NCBI GenBank assembly: GCA_900751665.1
Contig: CAADSV010000074.1
Location: 1 to 29,176, forward strand
Source of the DNA: an uncultured Collinsella sp.
GTDB taxonomy: Bacteria; Actinomycetota; Coriobacteriia; Coriobacteriales; Coriobacteriaceae
Reading direction: 5' to 3'
DNA: 29,176 bases
Shown here in pieces: positions 15,109 through 23,126 of the stretch. The notes under the pieces were generated by a model. That model worked only from the letters and a program-made list of their open reading frames with translations. It was not told the origin of the DNA and ran no database searches. Position 1 is the stretch's first letter. Every line of letters begins with the position of its first letter. The translations under genes were made by a program, and so were the position numbers.

Positions 15109-16184
15109 TAGAGGTCCCCTCCCTTAAATGGAAGCCCCTGCTCGGCTGCGCGCAGGATGCGCTCGTCGATCTGGGAACGCACGATGTCGTTGGTGGCGAC
15201 CCAGGCGGCAAAGCTGGCGTTGTCGGGGGCGCCCAGGCCCTCCTGCAGTACCGGCGTCGCCTCGGACAGCGCAAGGACAAGCTCGTCAGTGGAGCCCACA
15301 CCCACGTTGACGCGGGCATAGACGCCATCGGGAAACTCGGTTTGGAAGTAGAGCGCCTCGGCCGCGTGCGGGCACGAGCGTGCGAGGATGCGCAAATAGT
15401 GCTCGGCGCCCTCGTAGTCCAGTTCGCGCCAAGCCGTGCTCATCAGCGCGATGAGCGTCCACGGGTCCAAGTCGCGCTCCGCATCCTTGGGACGACGGCG
15501 CAGCGGCGTGTTGGCAAGATAGGGCACGGAGTGGGCAGAGCGAAAGCGCTTGAGCTCCTCGGCGGGGTATTCGAGCTTTGCCATGGCGAGCATCGCGGTG
15601 TGGCGGACACCAGCGGGGTCGTTGGGCGCAAAGTCGAGGCTGCGGTTTGCGGCTTCGAGCGACATGCGGTAGCGTCCGCTAATGAGGGCGCGTGACGCAA
15701 GGGCGGCAAGCCAGCGCAGGTAGGGGCGGCGCATAAGGTCGCCTGCGGCCTCGCGCTCGTAGGGGTCCTGCGCCGAGGCGATCTTGAGCGCCAGATCGTG
15801 CTCCACCTCGTCGCACTTGGACACCAGATACTGCACGTATTCCTCGTTGGATTCGGCGGTGAGTGCCGTCAGCATGCGCTGGGCATCCCAGTTGGCCGGA
15901 TCGAGTGCGGCCGCCTCGCGGAGCATGTTCTCGGCAGCTGCCTCTTCCTGCTCTGCCTGGGCATCGTCAGGGATAAAGGGAATGCGGTAGTCGACAGCCT
16001 CGACTACCTTGGCAATCAGATGCCCGGCGCGGTCGCGGTCGTGCACGATGAGCGGTGCGGGGTTGCGGGTGAATTGCTCCATCAGACGCTCTACGGCGGC
16101 ACCGTCGGTGAGCGGGATATTGTCGCGGCGCAAGGCCTCAAGAACGAGGCGATGGCAATCCTCTTGAATGGGATCGAATGCCAT
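15108..16184 (-). CDS. Helical-repeat (TPR-like) protein, first of a pair
   Basis: A 358-residue cytoplasmic protein of unrecognised function. Helical pairs with TPR spacing are seen at ~80-110 (AENMLREAAALDPANWDAQR), ~165-215 (RYRMSLEAANRSLDFAPNDP) and ~245-275 (WRELDYEGAEHYLRILARS). It has the same general layout as the downstream protein, including a polar segment before the last repeats (TPLRRRPKDAERDLDPW). The start at 16184 has GGAGG 4 bases upstream. It is the first gene of the three-gene operon, and its stop overlaps the next start by one base, so the two are made together, perhaps as partners. Confidence 0.8.
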   Translation of the reverse strand: MAFDPIQEDCHRLVLEALRRDNIPLTDGAAVERLMEQFTRNPAPLIVHDRDRAGHLIAKVVEAVDYRIPFIPDDAQAEQEEAAAENMLREAAALDPANWDAQRMLTALTAESNEEYVQYLVSKCDEVEHDLALKIASAQDPYEREAAGDLMRRPYLRWLAALASRALISGRYRMSLEAANRSLDFAPNDPAGVRHTAMLAMAKLEYPAEELKRFRSAHSVPYLANTPLRRRPKDAERDLDPWTLIALMSTAWRELDYEGAEHYLRILARSCPHAAEALYFQTEFPDGVYARVNVGVGSTDELVLALSEATPVLQEGLGAPDNASFAAWVATNDIVRSQIDERILRAAEQGLPFKGGDL

Positions 16185-16684
16185 GGGGCCTCCTTTGCTG
16201 CGGTTAGGGTTCAGATGTTTCTATATAAGGCTCTAGTTTACCCGCATGTGGCACACCGGGGGTGCCGCACTTGGACTTGCACCTTTGCACCACGAAGTCG
16301 GATGTCGCACAAATGTCGGCACCATGGACGGCCGAGTGGTATCACGGTGCCGCAAACGGTCGATTTTTGGCGGCGAACGGTGCATATTTTGGAGGGGCAC
16401 AGTCCTGCCCGGGATATGTAGTCAACCTTGATAAAACGTTTGCCCAGCTTGGGAGTATGAATGCCGCACAAGGGTCTTCAGGGATAGAAAAAACGTTTCA
16501 TCATTGGCGGCTTTAGGTGAATAACTGACCAACCAGAACGGTAAAATAGTGTTTGTCTGAGCGTTGAGACGTTTAGACATCGCGCATTGTCATCGCCGGC
16601 AACGCGCAAACCGGTCCTAACGGAGCCAATTGGGTGCTCCGTTATATACGCAAGTCTAAGAGGGGCTTGTTTAGGAGGCACAGT
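16185..16684. other. Intergenic region between the TPR operon and the iron alcohol dehydrogenase
   Basis: Five hundred bases with no supported gene. Two copies of the palindrome AAACGTTT lie 57 bases apart at 16434-16441 and 16491-16498, resembling half-operators of LacI-type regulators. A perfect 9-bp hairpin (16618-16626 with 16636-16644, TAACGGAGC) stands about 40 bases before the start of the dehydrogenase. No clear -35/-10 pair could be placed. Confidence 0.45.
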
Positions 16685-17908
16685 ATGGGACGTTTTACCA
16701 ATCCTCGCGATCTGTACTTTGGTGAGGGCGCTCGCCACGAGGTGAAGAACCTCAAGGGCAAGAAGGCCATCATCGTTTCTGGCGGCAGCTCTATGCGCCG
16801 CGGCGGGTTCCTGCAGGACGTTGAGGCCGACCTCAAAGAGGGCGGCTTCGAGGTCAAGCTGTTCGAGGGCGTCGAGTCCGACCCGTCCATCGAGACGGTC
16901 ATGAAGGGCGCCGAGGCCATGCGCGAGTTCGAGCCCGACTGGATTATCGCCATCGGCGGCGGCTCGCCCATCGATGCCGCTAAGGCCATGTGGGTCTTCT
17001 ACGAGTATCCCGAGGAGTCCTTCGATAACATCATCCAGCCGTTCAGCTTCCCTGAGCTGCGTCAGAAGGCTCACTTCTGCGCCATTTCCTCCACCTCCGG
17101 TACCGCTACCGAGGTCACTGCCTTCTCCGTCATCACCGACTACGCCAAGGGCATCAAGTACCCGCTGGCCGACTTCAACATCACCCCTGATGTCGCCATC
17201 GTCGACCCCGAGCTCACCTACACCATGCCCGCCAAGCTGTGCGCTCACACTGGCATGGATGCTCTGACCCACTGCATGGAGGCCTACGTTTCCACCTGCG
17301 CCTCTATGTTCACCGACGCCAACGCCCTGCACGGCATCCGCGAGATCGTCGAGTGGCTGCCCAAGTCCTATGCTGGCGACCATGAGGCCCGTCAGCACAT
17401 GCACGAGGCTCAGTGCATTGCCGGTATCGCCTTCTCCTCGGGCCTGCTCGGCATCGTTCACTCCATGGCTCACAAGACCGGTGCTGCCTTCGAGAACGGC
17501 CACATCATCCACGGTGCCGCTAACGCCATGTACCTGGGCAAGGTCATTCAGTGGAACTCCAAGGATCCCCGTGCTGCCGAGCGTTACGCTTACGTGGCCA
17601 AGGAGATCCTGCACCTTCCCGGCGAGACCAACGAGGAGCTCATCGCTGCACTCGTCCAGAAGATTCGCGACCTCAACGACCAGCTCAACATTCCGCAGTC
17701 CATCAAGGATTACGCGAATGGTGGCGTGAAGGTCGACGCCGAGAACCCGCAGATGGTTTCCGAGGAGGAGTTCCTCGCCAAGCTGCCCGAGATCGCCGCG
17801 AACGCCGAGCAGGACGCCTGCACGCCCGAGAACCCGCGTGAGACCAAGGCTGCCGACTTCGAGAAGATTCTCAAGGCCTGCTACTACGACACCGACATCG
17901 ATTTCTAA
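16685..17908 (+). CDS. Iron-containing (class III) alcohol dehydrogenase
   Basis: A 407-residue NAD(P)-dependent alcohol dehydrogenase of the Fe-ADH family, probably acting in mixed-acid or alcohol fermentation. The nucleotide-binding GGGSPIDAAKAM is at 91-102. The metal ligands are D192 and H196 in GMDALTHCMEAY, H259 in GIVHSMAH, and H276 in HIIHG; H263 matches the conserved non-ligand histidine. The ATG at 16685 is chosen over the in-frame ATG at 16634 because AGGAGG stands 6 bases upstream and the family start MGRFTNPRDLYFGEG fits. Codon usage is strongly biased, suggesting high expression. The substrate is not determinable; butanol or aldehyde reduction is the usual guess. It is followed by its own terminator and then a glycerol dehydrogenase. 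Confidence 0.93.
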   Translation: MGRFTNPRDLYFGEGARHEVKNLKGKKAIIVSGGSSMRRGGFLQDVEADLKEGGFEVKLFEGVESDPSIETVMKGAEAMREFEPDWIIAIGGGSPIDAAKAMWVFYEYPEESFDNIIQPFSFPELRQKAHFCAISSTSGTATEVTAFSVITDYAKGIKYPLADFNITPDVAIVDPELTYTMPAKLCAHTGMDALTHCMEAYVSTCASMFTDANALHGIREIVEWLPKSYAGDHEARQHMHEAQCIAGIAFSSGLLGIVHSMAHKTGAAFENGHIIHGAANAMYLGKVIQWNSKDPRAAERYAYVAKEILHLPGETNEELIAALVQKIRDLNDQLNIPQSIKDYANGGVKVDAENPQMVSEEEFLAKLPEIAANAEQDACTPENPRETKAADFEKILKACYYDTDIDF

Positions 17909-17930
17909 TCGACTCTTGTTATCGTAACGA

Positions 17931-17970
17931 GGGGCTCCGCACGTATCCGTACGGAGCCCCTTTCTTTTTT
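17931..17970 (+). terminator. Terminator after the iron alcohol dehydrogenase
   Basis: GGGGCTCCG (17931-17939) pairs perfectly with 17952-17960, with further inner ACG/CGT pairs, and TTTCTTTTTT follows. It lies 22 bases after the stop and only 17 bases before the next start. Confidence 0.92.
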
Positions 17971-17986
17971 AGAGAATGGGATAGTT

Positions 17987-19087
17987 ATGGCTGCAATTTT
18001 CAATAGCCCCAGCAAGTACATCCAGGGTCCGGACGAGCTCGCCAAGCTCGGCTCCTATGTCGAGCCGCTCGGCGCTAAGGCCCTCGTCATCGTGACGCCT
18101 TCGGGCAAGAAGCGCGTCGGTGCCAAGATCGAGGGCGGCTTTGCCGAGGCCAAGGCCGAGCTGCTGTTTGAGGACTTTAACGGCGAGTGCTCCAAGGGCG
18201 AGGTCGATCGCCTGGTTGCGCTCGCTCGCGACAACGGTTGCGACATCATCGTCGGCGTCGGTGGCGGCAAGATCCTCGACACCGCGAAGGCCGTCGCCTA
18301 CTACCTGGAGTCCCCGGTTATCATTTGCCCCACCATTGCTTCGACCGATGCCCCGTGTTCGGCGCTTTCGGTGCTTTATACCGATGACGGCCAGTTCGAT
18401 AAGTACCTCTTCCTTAAGGCAAACCCCAATATCGTCCTGATGGATACGACGGTTATCGCGGCGAGCCCGGTGCGCCTGACGGTTTCCGGTATGGGCGATG
18501 CGCTCGCAACCTACTTCGAGGCCCAGGCGACGCACGATGCCGACGGCGGCACCTGCGCTGGCGGCAAGGGCGGCATGGCTGGTCTGGCGCTCGCCAAGCT
18601 CTGCTACGAGACGCTTATGGCCGATGGCGTCAAGGCCAAGGTTGCGCTGGAGAAGGGTGCGCTCACGCCTGCCGTCGAGCACATCATCGAGGCCAATACG
18701 CTGCTTTCGGGCATTGGCTTTGAGAGCTCGGGCCTTGCTGCCGCTCATGCCATCCACAATGGCCTGACGATGCTGCCCGAGTGCCACAGCATGTATCACG
18801 GCGAGAAGGTCGCCTTTGGCACTATCGTCCAGCTGGTACTCGAGGATGCCCCGACCGAGAAGCTCGAGGAAGTCTTGGGCTTCTGCATTGAGCTGGGCCT
18901 GCCGGTCACGATGAAGGAACTTGGCGTTGCCGAGCTTACGCGCGAGCAGGCCATGATTGTTGCCGAGGCTGCCTGCGCGCCCGAGGACACCATGTGCAAC
19001 ATGCCCTTTGAGGTGACGCCCGAGATGGTCGCAAACGCCATTCTGGGTGCAGACGCACTGGGCCACTACTATCTCATGGATGAGTAA
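17987..19087 (+). CDS. gldA: Glycerol dehydrogenase
   Basis: A 366-residue NAD-dependent enzyme that interconverts glycerol and dihydroxyacetone. VGVGGGKILDTAKA (89-102) is the nucleotide site. The metal ligands fall at D171 (GMGDALATY), H254 (AAHAIHNG) and H271 (SMYHGEK), the same numbers as in E. coli GldA. The start ATG at 17987 has only a weak GGGA site and lies just after the previous terminator, so it needs either read-through or a promoter within the terminator region, which I cannot place. A perfect terminator follows. The decayed copy downstream shows local duplication of this type of gene. Confidence 0.94.
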   Translation: MAAIFNSPSKYIQGPDELAKLGSYVEPLGAKALVIVTPSGKKRVGAKIEGGFAEAKAELLFEDFNGECSKGEVDRLVALARDNGCDIIVGVGGGKILDTAKAVAYYLESPVIICPTIASTDAPCSALSVLYTDDGQFDKYLFLKANPNIVLMDTTVIAASPVRLTVSGMGDALATYFEAQATHDADGGTCAGGKGGMAGLALAKLCYETLMADGVKAKVALEKGALTPAVEHIIEANTLLSGIGFESSGLAAAHAIHNGLTMLPECHSMYHGEKVAFGTIVQLVLEDAPTEKLEEVLGFCIELGLPVTMKELGVAELTREQAMIVAEAACAPEDTMCNMPFEVTPEMVANAILGADALGHYYLMDE

Positions 19088-19101
19088 ATCAAGCTAAGGA
19101 A

Positions 19102-19135
19102 GGGGCAAAGCCAACAGATGGCTTTGCCCCTTTTT
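19102..19135 (+). terminator. Terminator of gldA
   Basis: An 11-bp perfect stem (19102-19112 with 19120-19130, GGGGCAAAGCC) with a 7-base loop is followed by TTTTT. It lies 14 bases after the gldA stop. Confidence 0.93.
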
Positions 19136-19139
19136 GCTA

Positions 19140-19170
19140 TGGTGCAAAGGGGCAAGGTTACTTTGCACCA
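19140..19170 (+). promoter_or_regulatory. Second hairpin between gldA and the gldA remnant
   Basis: A perfect 10-bp inverted repeat (19140-19149 with 19161-19170, TGGTGCAAAG) lies 5 bases after the terminator T-run and 31 bases before the remnant. With no T-run it is more like an operator or leader hairpin. Confidence 0.4.
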
Positions 19171-19200
19171 ATCGTTGTTTGATGAAGGGCGGATTCTCGT

Positions 19201-19707
19201 ATGGCGCTTCCTATGGTTTACGGCGGTCCCGGCCGGTATGTTCAGGGGCCGGGCGAACTGTCGCGCCAGGGCAGGTATTTGTCATGGTTGGGCTGCGCTG
19301 CCTATGTCTTGTTTGACCAGGGCACCGAGGATCGGCTGTGCAAGCAGATCGTCGATGGATTTCTGGACGAAGATCTAAGCGAGCCGTTCTTTAAGATTCA
19401 TGACGGTCCGTGTACGGAAGAGACCGTTGTCGAAATGGCTAAGGAAGCCTAGGCCGAGTATTGCGACATGGTAGTGGGTATTGGCGGCGGCAAGATGCTC
19501 GATATCGCCAAGGCCGTTGCGTTTTATGCCGAGTTGCCGTTGTGCGTATGCCCCACGGCGGCTTCGATGGACGGTCCGTGCAGCGTGATTTCCGATGCCG
19601 ATTTGCAGGGTGTTGCAAATGCGGTCTTTAGAAACGAGCGCAATATGGCTAACGAACAGGCCAAGGTGACCAAACAAAAGCTCGTACAGCTCATGTGCGA
19701 GGCATAG
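19201..19707 (+). pseudogene. Decayed glycerol-dehydrogenase-like gene
   Basis: The frame from ATG 19201 starts like GldA (YGGPGRYVQGPGELSRQG, compare the neighbour's SPSKYIQGPDELAKLG) and reaches a TAG stop at 19450-19452. The same frame then continues with VVGIGGGKMLDIAKAVAFYA and CPTAASMDGPCS, which are the nucleotide-binding and following segments. After that it jumps to what looks like a C-terminal tail (KVTKQKLVQLMCEA) and ends at 19707. Only about 168 codons remain of the roughly 360 of the family. The central part with all metal ligands is deleted, so the product would be inactive even with read-through of the stop. It is most similar in layout to intact gldA just upstream. Confidence 0.85.
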
Positions 19708-19858
19708 CTTGGCGCTTGATTGATCTTGTGCAATCGAGGCGGCGATAGGCCATGGACTATTTGCCGCAAAGATGCTCCGCGTGTAATTTGCCCGAGGCGT
19801 GGGCCGATAGCGTATCATTATCTCTTGCTTATTTGCACTGCTCAGGGAGGGGCCGCGC

Positions 19859-21112
19859 ATGGCGCAGGAACACGATCTGTTTGATGACATTATCGAGATC
19901 AGCAAAGGTTTCGATTTTCTTAAAAACCCGCTTGGCGGCGTGACCGATGCACTCGATCCGTCGGCGCCGCAGTGGAATCCTGCTGACTACAAGGAGCGTC
20001 CGCGCGGCAACACCATTCCGTGCCTGACCTGCAAAAACGAAAAGAGCGGCTGCACCGCGTGCATGGACGTGTGCCCGGTCAACGCTATCGAGGTCGAGGA
20101 AGACTCCATCGAGATTCTCGACTCCTGCCGCAAGTGCGGTCTGTGCGCCGCTGCCTGCCCGACCGAGGCGATCATCTCGCCGCGCCTGGCGCCTAAAAAC
20201 CTGTATGACGATATCGTCTCTGCTGCTACGAGCCACGAGACCGCCTACGTCACCTGCACGCGTGCCCTCAAACGCATGCCGCGTGAAAACGAGGTCGTCG
20301 TTGCCTGCGTGGGCGATATTACGGCAGAGACTTGGTTTTCGGTACTGGCCGACTATCCCAACGTGAGTGTGTCCCTGCCGTTGGGCGTGTGCGATAAATG
20401 CCGCAACACCGGCGGCGAGGACATTCTGGGCGAGGCGATTGCGAAGGCCGAGGAGTGGTCCGGCACGGGTATGGGCTTGGAGGTCGACCCCAAGAGCCTC
20501 AAATGCCATAAGCGCCGCGAGTACGAGCGCAAAGAGTACATGGAAAAAATTGCCCGCACCACGGGCCTGACGGTGACCAAGCTCAATCCGGCGACGGCGG
20601 CGCTGGCTTCGGTGACGCAAAAGCTCAAGGCCCATCGCCATCAGATTACCCAGCTGGAGCGTACGCTCAACACCATGTGCGGCACCACGACGACCAAGCG
20701 TCGCCGTTCGCTCACCCATGGGCGGCAGCTGGTGCTCTCGACACTGCAGAACCATCCCGAGCTTGCCCAGAATATGCAGGTGAGCACGCCGGAGTGCGAT
20801 TTTGACAAGTGCACGTCGTGCGGCGAGTGCGTCAACGTGTGCCCCACGTTCGCCTGCGATTTGGTGGGAAGCGGCCGCTTTGCGTTGGAGTCCACGTATT
20901 GTTTAGGCTGCGGCGCCTGTGTCAAGGTTTGTCCCGAGCATGCGCTCAAGCTTGTTGAGCACGACGCGTCCAATCTGGTCGTCGTCGATCCCGAAGCCGA
21001 GGAAAAGGCCGCCCAGAAGGCGAAGGCTCACGAAGAAGCTGAGAAGGTCAAGGCCGAAGCAAAGGCCAAGCTCGACAAGATGCTCGACCAGGTAGAAAAG
21101 CTCGCGGACTAG
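19859..21112 (+). CDS. Ferredoxin-type protein with four predicted 4Fe-4S clusters
   Basis: A 417-residue protein that I cannot name. The N-terminus holds two ferredoxin motifs: cysteines 55/58/65/68/72 (CTACMDVCPVNAI) and 90/93/96/100 (CRKCGLCAAACP). A middle segment (~128-182) has C133, C150 and the pair C178/C181 in LPLGVCDKC, near VACVGDITAETWF. The C-terminal part has two more motifs, 318/321/324/328 (CTSCGECVNVCP) and 348/351/354/358 (CLGCGACVKVCP). A charged, probably coiled-coil tail follows (380-417, rich in K, E and A). No membrane segment or signal peptide is visible. It is probably a cytoplasmic electron carrier or scaffold in anaerobic metabolism. The start has GGGAGG 8 bases upstream. 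It stands alone, convergent with the GntR gene. Confidence 0.85.
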   Translation: MAQEHDLFDDIIEISKGFDFLKNPLGGVTDALDPSAPQWNPADYKERPRGNTIPCLTCKNEKSGCTACMDVCPVNAIEVEEDSIEILDSCRKCGLCAAACPTEAIISPRLAPKNLYDDIVSAATSHETAYVTCTRALKRMPRENEVVVACVGDITAETWFSVLADYPNVSVSLPLGVCDKCRNTGGEDILGEAIAKAEEWSGTGMGLEVDPKSLKCHKRREYERKEYMEKIARTTGLTVTKLNPATAALASVTQKLKAHRHQITQLERTLNTMCGTTTTKRRRSLTHGRQLVLSTLQNHPELAQNMQVSTPECDFDKCTSCGECVNVCPTFACDLVGSGRFALESTYCLGCGACVKVCPEHALKLVEHDASNLVVVDPEAEEKAAQKAKAHEEAEKVKAEAKAKLDKMLDQVEKLAD

Positions 21113-21131
21113 CTGAAAGAGCGTAAATGAT

Positions 21132-21162
21132 GGCCGGTGGGACAGGTGCTGCCCCGCCGGCC
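21132..21162. terminator. Hairpin after the ferredoxin-type gene
   Basis: GGCCGGTGGG (21132-21141) pairs with 21153-21162 over 10 bp with one G-T pair. No T-run follows on the plus strand; it is probably a 3'-end structure. Confidence 0.45.
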
Positions 21163-21234
21163 AAAAAAGTTGCGGTGGAATAGTTCCTGTTTTGCCCTTA
21201 AGCTGGCCATTCTAGGAACTATTCCACCGCAACT
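21163..21234 (-). terminator. 21-bp perfect inverted repeat, terminator of the GntR gene
   Basis: Bases 21168-21188 (AGTTGCGGTGGAATAGTTCC...) are the exact reverse complement of 21214-21234, with a 25-base loop. On the minus strand a T-run of six (complement of 21163-21168) follows at once, 10 bases past the GntR stop. The arms are unusually long for a terminator, so it may be a repeat element that serves as one. Confidence 0.7.
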
Positions 21235-21243
21235 AATAAATGG

Positions 21244-21999
21244 TTAGTTCATGCTACTTTGGTGGCCGGTTCGACCGGTACCGTTGCGCGTCACGGTTTC
21301 ATGGAGCAAAAAGAACCCGGGAACCTGTTTGGTCTCGGTGTATTCCATAAGGATGCCGTCGGCGTTGTAGGTCTGCCCGCGTATAACGGCGAGTGCGTTA
21401 AAGTCGTCGAGATCGAGCACGCGCGTATCCTCGGGCGTGGGATGCTCAATCGTTACATCGCGTTTGCCCGTGGCAATCTTAATGCCAAGGTCTTCTTCGA
21501 GGTAACGATAGATCGAGTCGTTGACAATCTCGGGTGTCAGCCCCGGTACCTGTGAGCTTAGGTAATAGGAGTCGTCGGAGCACACGGCCCGTCCGTCTGC
21601 ATAACGGATGCGTTTGGCGCGTGTGAGCTCACAGCCTTCAGGAAACCCGGTAATCTTGGAGAGCGCCTTGTTGCAAACGAGGAGCTCAAAAACAGTGGTA
21701 ACCGTTTTGAGCTCAAAGCCTCGGCTGGCTGCGATTTCCTTAAAGGTCTCGAGTCCGCCGCCACCACGATTCGTCTCGTCACTGATGTTTCGAATGACGC
21801 GCATGCCTTTGCCTTGCTGGGGGAGCACGTAACCATCTGCCGCAAGCATCGAGATGGCGCGACGGACCGTCATACGCGAACAGTCAAACAGCTGCGTGAG
21901 CTCAGTCTCCGAAGGCAGATAACTCTGATAGGCGTATGTGCCGTCGTCAATCGACTGCTTCACGTTGTCATAAATAGTTTGGAAGATGGCTCGCGCCAT
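21244..21999 (-). CDS. GntR-family (HutC/TreR-like) transcriptional regulator
   Basis: A 251-residue regulator. The N-terminal winged helix is at ~5-70 (YLPSETELTQLFDCSRMTVRRAI is the recognition region), and a UTRA ligand-binding domain runs from ~90 to 240 (LTRAKRIRYADGRAVCSDDSYY). TreR-type members bind a sugar phosphate. Here the neighbouring alpha-glucoside PTS and GH4 glycosidase suggest that a phosphorylated alpha-glucoside is the effector (inference). The ATG at 21999 follows a purine-rich AGGAGACC site. It ends at the long-armed terminator. It lies downstream of the MDR dehydrogenase on the same strand (65-base gap), so the two may be cotranscribed and autoregulated through the operators at 23137-23302. 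Confidence 0.9.
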   Translation of the reverse strand: MARAIFQTIYDNVKQSIDDGTYAYQSYLPSETELTQLFDCSRMTVRRAISMLAADGYVLPQQGKGMRVIRNISDETNRGGGGLETFKEIAASRGFELKTVTTVFELLVCNKALSKITGFPEGCELTRAKRIRYADGRAVCSDDSYYLSSQVPGLTPEIVNDSIYRYLEEDLGIKIATGKRDVTIEHPTPEDTRVLDLDDFNALAVIRGQTYNADGILMEYTETKQVPGFFLLHETVTRNGTGRTGHQSSMN

Positions 22000-22064
22000 G
22001 ACGGTCTCCTAGAGCTGAGTGCGCGAGCGGTGGATGAGGACCGCTCGCGCAGGTGTCGATCGAT

Positions 22065-23090
22065 TTACTTGCTGGGGTCGATTATATATTTACCCATGGC
22101 ACGCAGAGCTGGGTCTGACAGGATGGCGCCGAGTTCGTCGAGGGAAGCCACCTTGGCGACCATCGAGGATACGTCGAGCCTGCCAGAGTCGATGAGCTCG
22201 AGCGCGCGACGCTGCGTATAAGGGTTGATGTAGGACGAGGTAAGCACAAGCTCCTTCTGGAAGACCTCGAAGGGCTTGACGGTGATTGTCTCATCGGGCT
22301 TGGTGAGGCCGAACATCATGACCGTAGCCTTGTGGCCGGCGATCTGGATGGCCTGCTCGATGGTGACGGGCTTGCCAACACACTCGATAACGACATCGAC
22401 GTTGCCGACGCCCTCCTGCTTCAGGCGGGCCGGGACGTCCTCGTGGATGGAATCAATTGCCAGGTCGGCGCCGAGTTTGAGCGCAACCTCGCGCTTGCCT
22501 TCGACAGGCTCGAGCAAGACAACCTTGGTGGCGCCGGCGTTTTTAGCAAGCTGCATCATGAGCAGACCGATCATGCCACCGCCGATAACGACAACTGTGC
22601 TGCCGGGCTTGATGTTGCACATATCGATGCCGTGCAAGCAGCAGGCGACGGGCTCGGTCATAGCACCCTGCTCAAAGCTGGTGTGATCGCCCAACTTGTA
22701 GACTTGCTGCATATCGACGGAGCAGTACTCGGCAAAGCCGCCGTTAACGGTGGTGCCGTAACCGGTCATATGCTCGCAGTAGTGGTTGATTCCGTCGCGG
22801 CAGGGTTCGCAGCAGCCGCAGGGATGGTTTGGGTCGATGCACACGCGATCGCCCGGTTTAAAGCCGGTGACATCGCTGCCCACGGCCTCGACAACGCCCG
22901 CAAACTCATGACCAAGGATCGTGGGCGGGGTAACGTCGGCTGCACCCTTGTCGCCTTCATAGATATGAACGTCGGTACCGCAGACGCCGCAAGCTTTGAC
23001 GTTGATCAGAACGTCACGCTTGCCCACGGTCGGTTTTGTCGAATCCTCGACCCTGAGATCGTGCTTTCCATAGAAGACCGCGCTTTTCAT
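22065..23090 (-). CDS. Zinc-dependent medium-chain dehydrogenase (sorbitol/threonine dehydrogenase type)
   Basis: A 341-residue MDR-family enzyme. The catalytic zinc site is C37 (ACGVCGTD), H61-E62 (GHEFAG) and E147. The structural zinc site is C91, C94, C97 and C105. The Rossmann motif VIGGGMIG is at 168-175. Such enzymes oxidise polyols or secondary alcohols with NAD(P). In this sugar locus a role in converting a polyol or sugar derivative taken up by the PTS is likely, but the substrate is not determinable. The ATG at 23090 has AAGGAG upstream. Its promoter carries operator site 1 and is divergent from the PTS gene, so the two sides are probably co-regulated. Confidence 0.9.
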   Translation of the reverse strand: MKSAVFYGKHDLRVEDSTKPTVGKRDVLINVKACGVCGTDVHIYEGDKGAADVTPPTILGHEFAGVVEAVGSDVTGFKPGDRVCIDPNHPCGCCEPCRDGINHYCEHMTGYGTTVNGGFAEYCSVDMQQVYKLGDHTSFEQGAMTEPVACCLHGIDMCNIKPGSTVVVIGGGMIGLLMMQLAKNAGATKVVLLEPVEGKREVALKLGADLAIDSIHEDVPARLKQEGVGNVDVVIECVGKPVTIEQAIQIAGHKATVMMFGLTKPDETITVKPFEVFQKELVLTSSYINPYTQRRALELIDSGRLDVSSMVAKVASLDELGAILSDPALRAMGKYIIDPSK

Positions 23091-23126
23091 GGTGACTCCT
23101 TAACGTAGCGGTGAATGTTGTAATGA

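Noticed and set aside
16478..17614. 378-aa minus-strand open frame opposite the iron alcohol dehydrogenase
   Set aside because: Antisense shadow; the plus-strand gene has all metal ligands and a good ribosome site.
19450..19452. TAG read as an amino acid (pyrrolysine or suppression)
   Set aside because: The gene also lacks its metal-binding centre, so read-through would not give a working enzyme, and no pyl genes are in the window.
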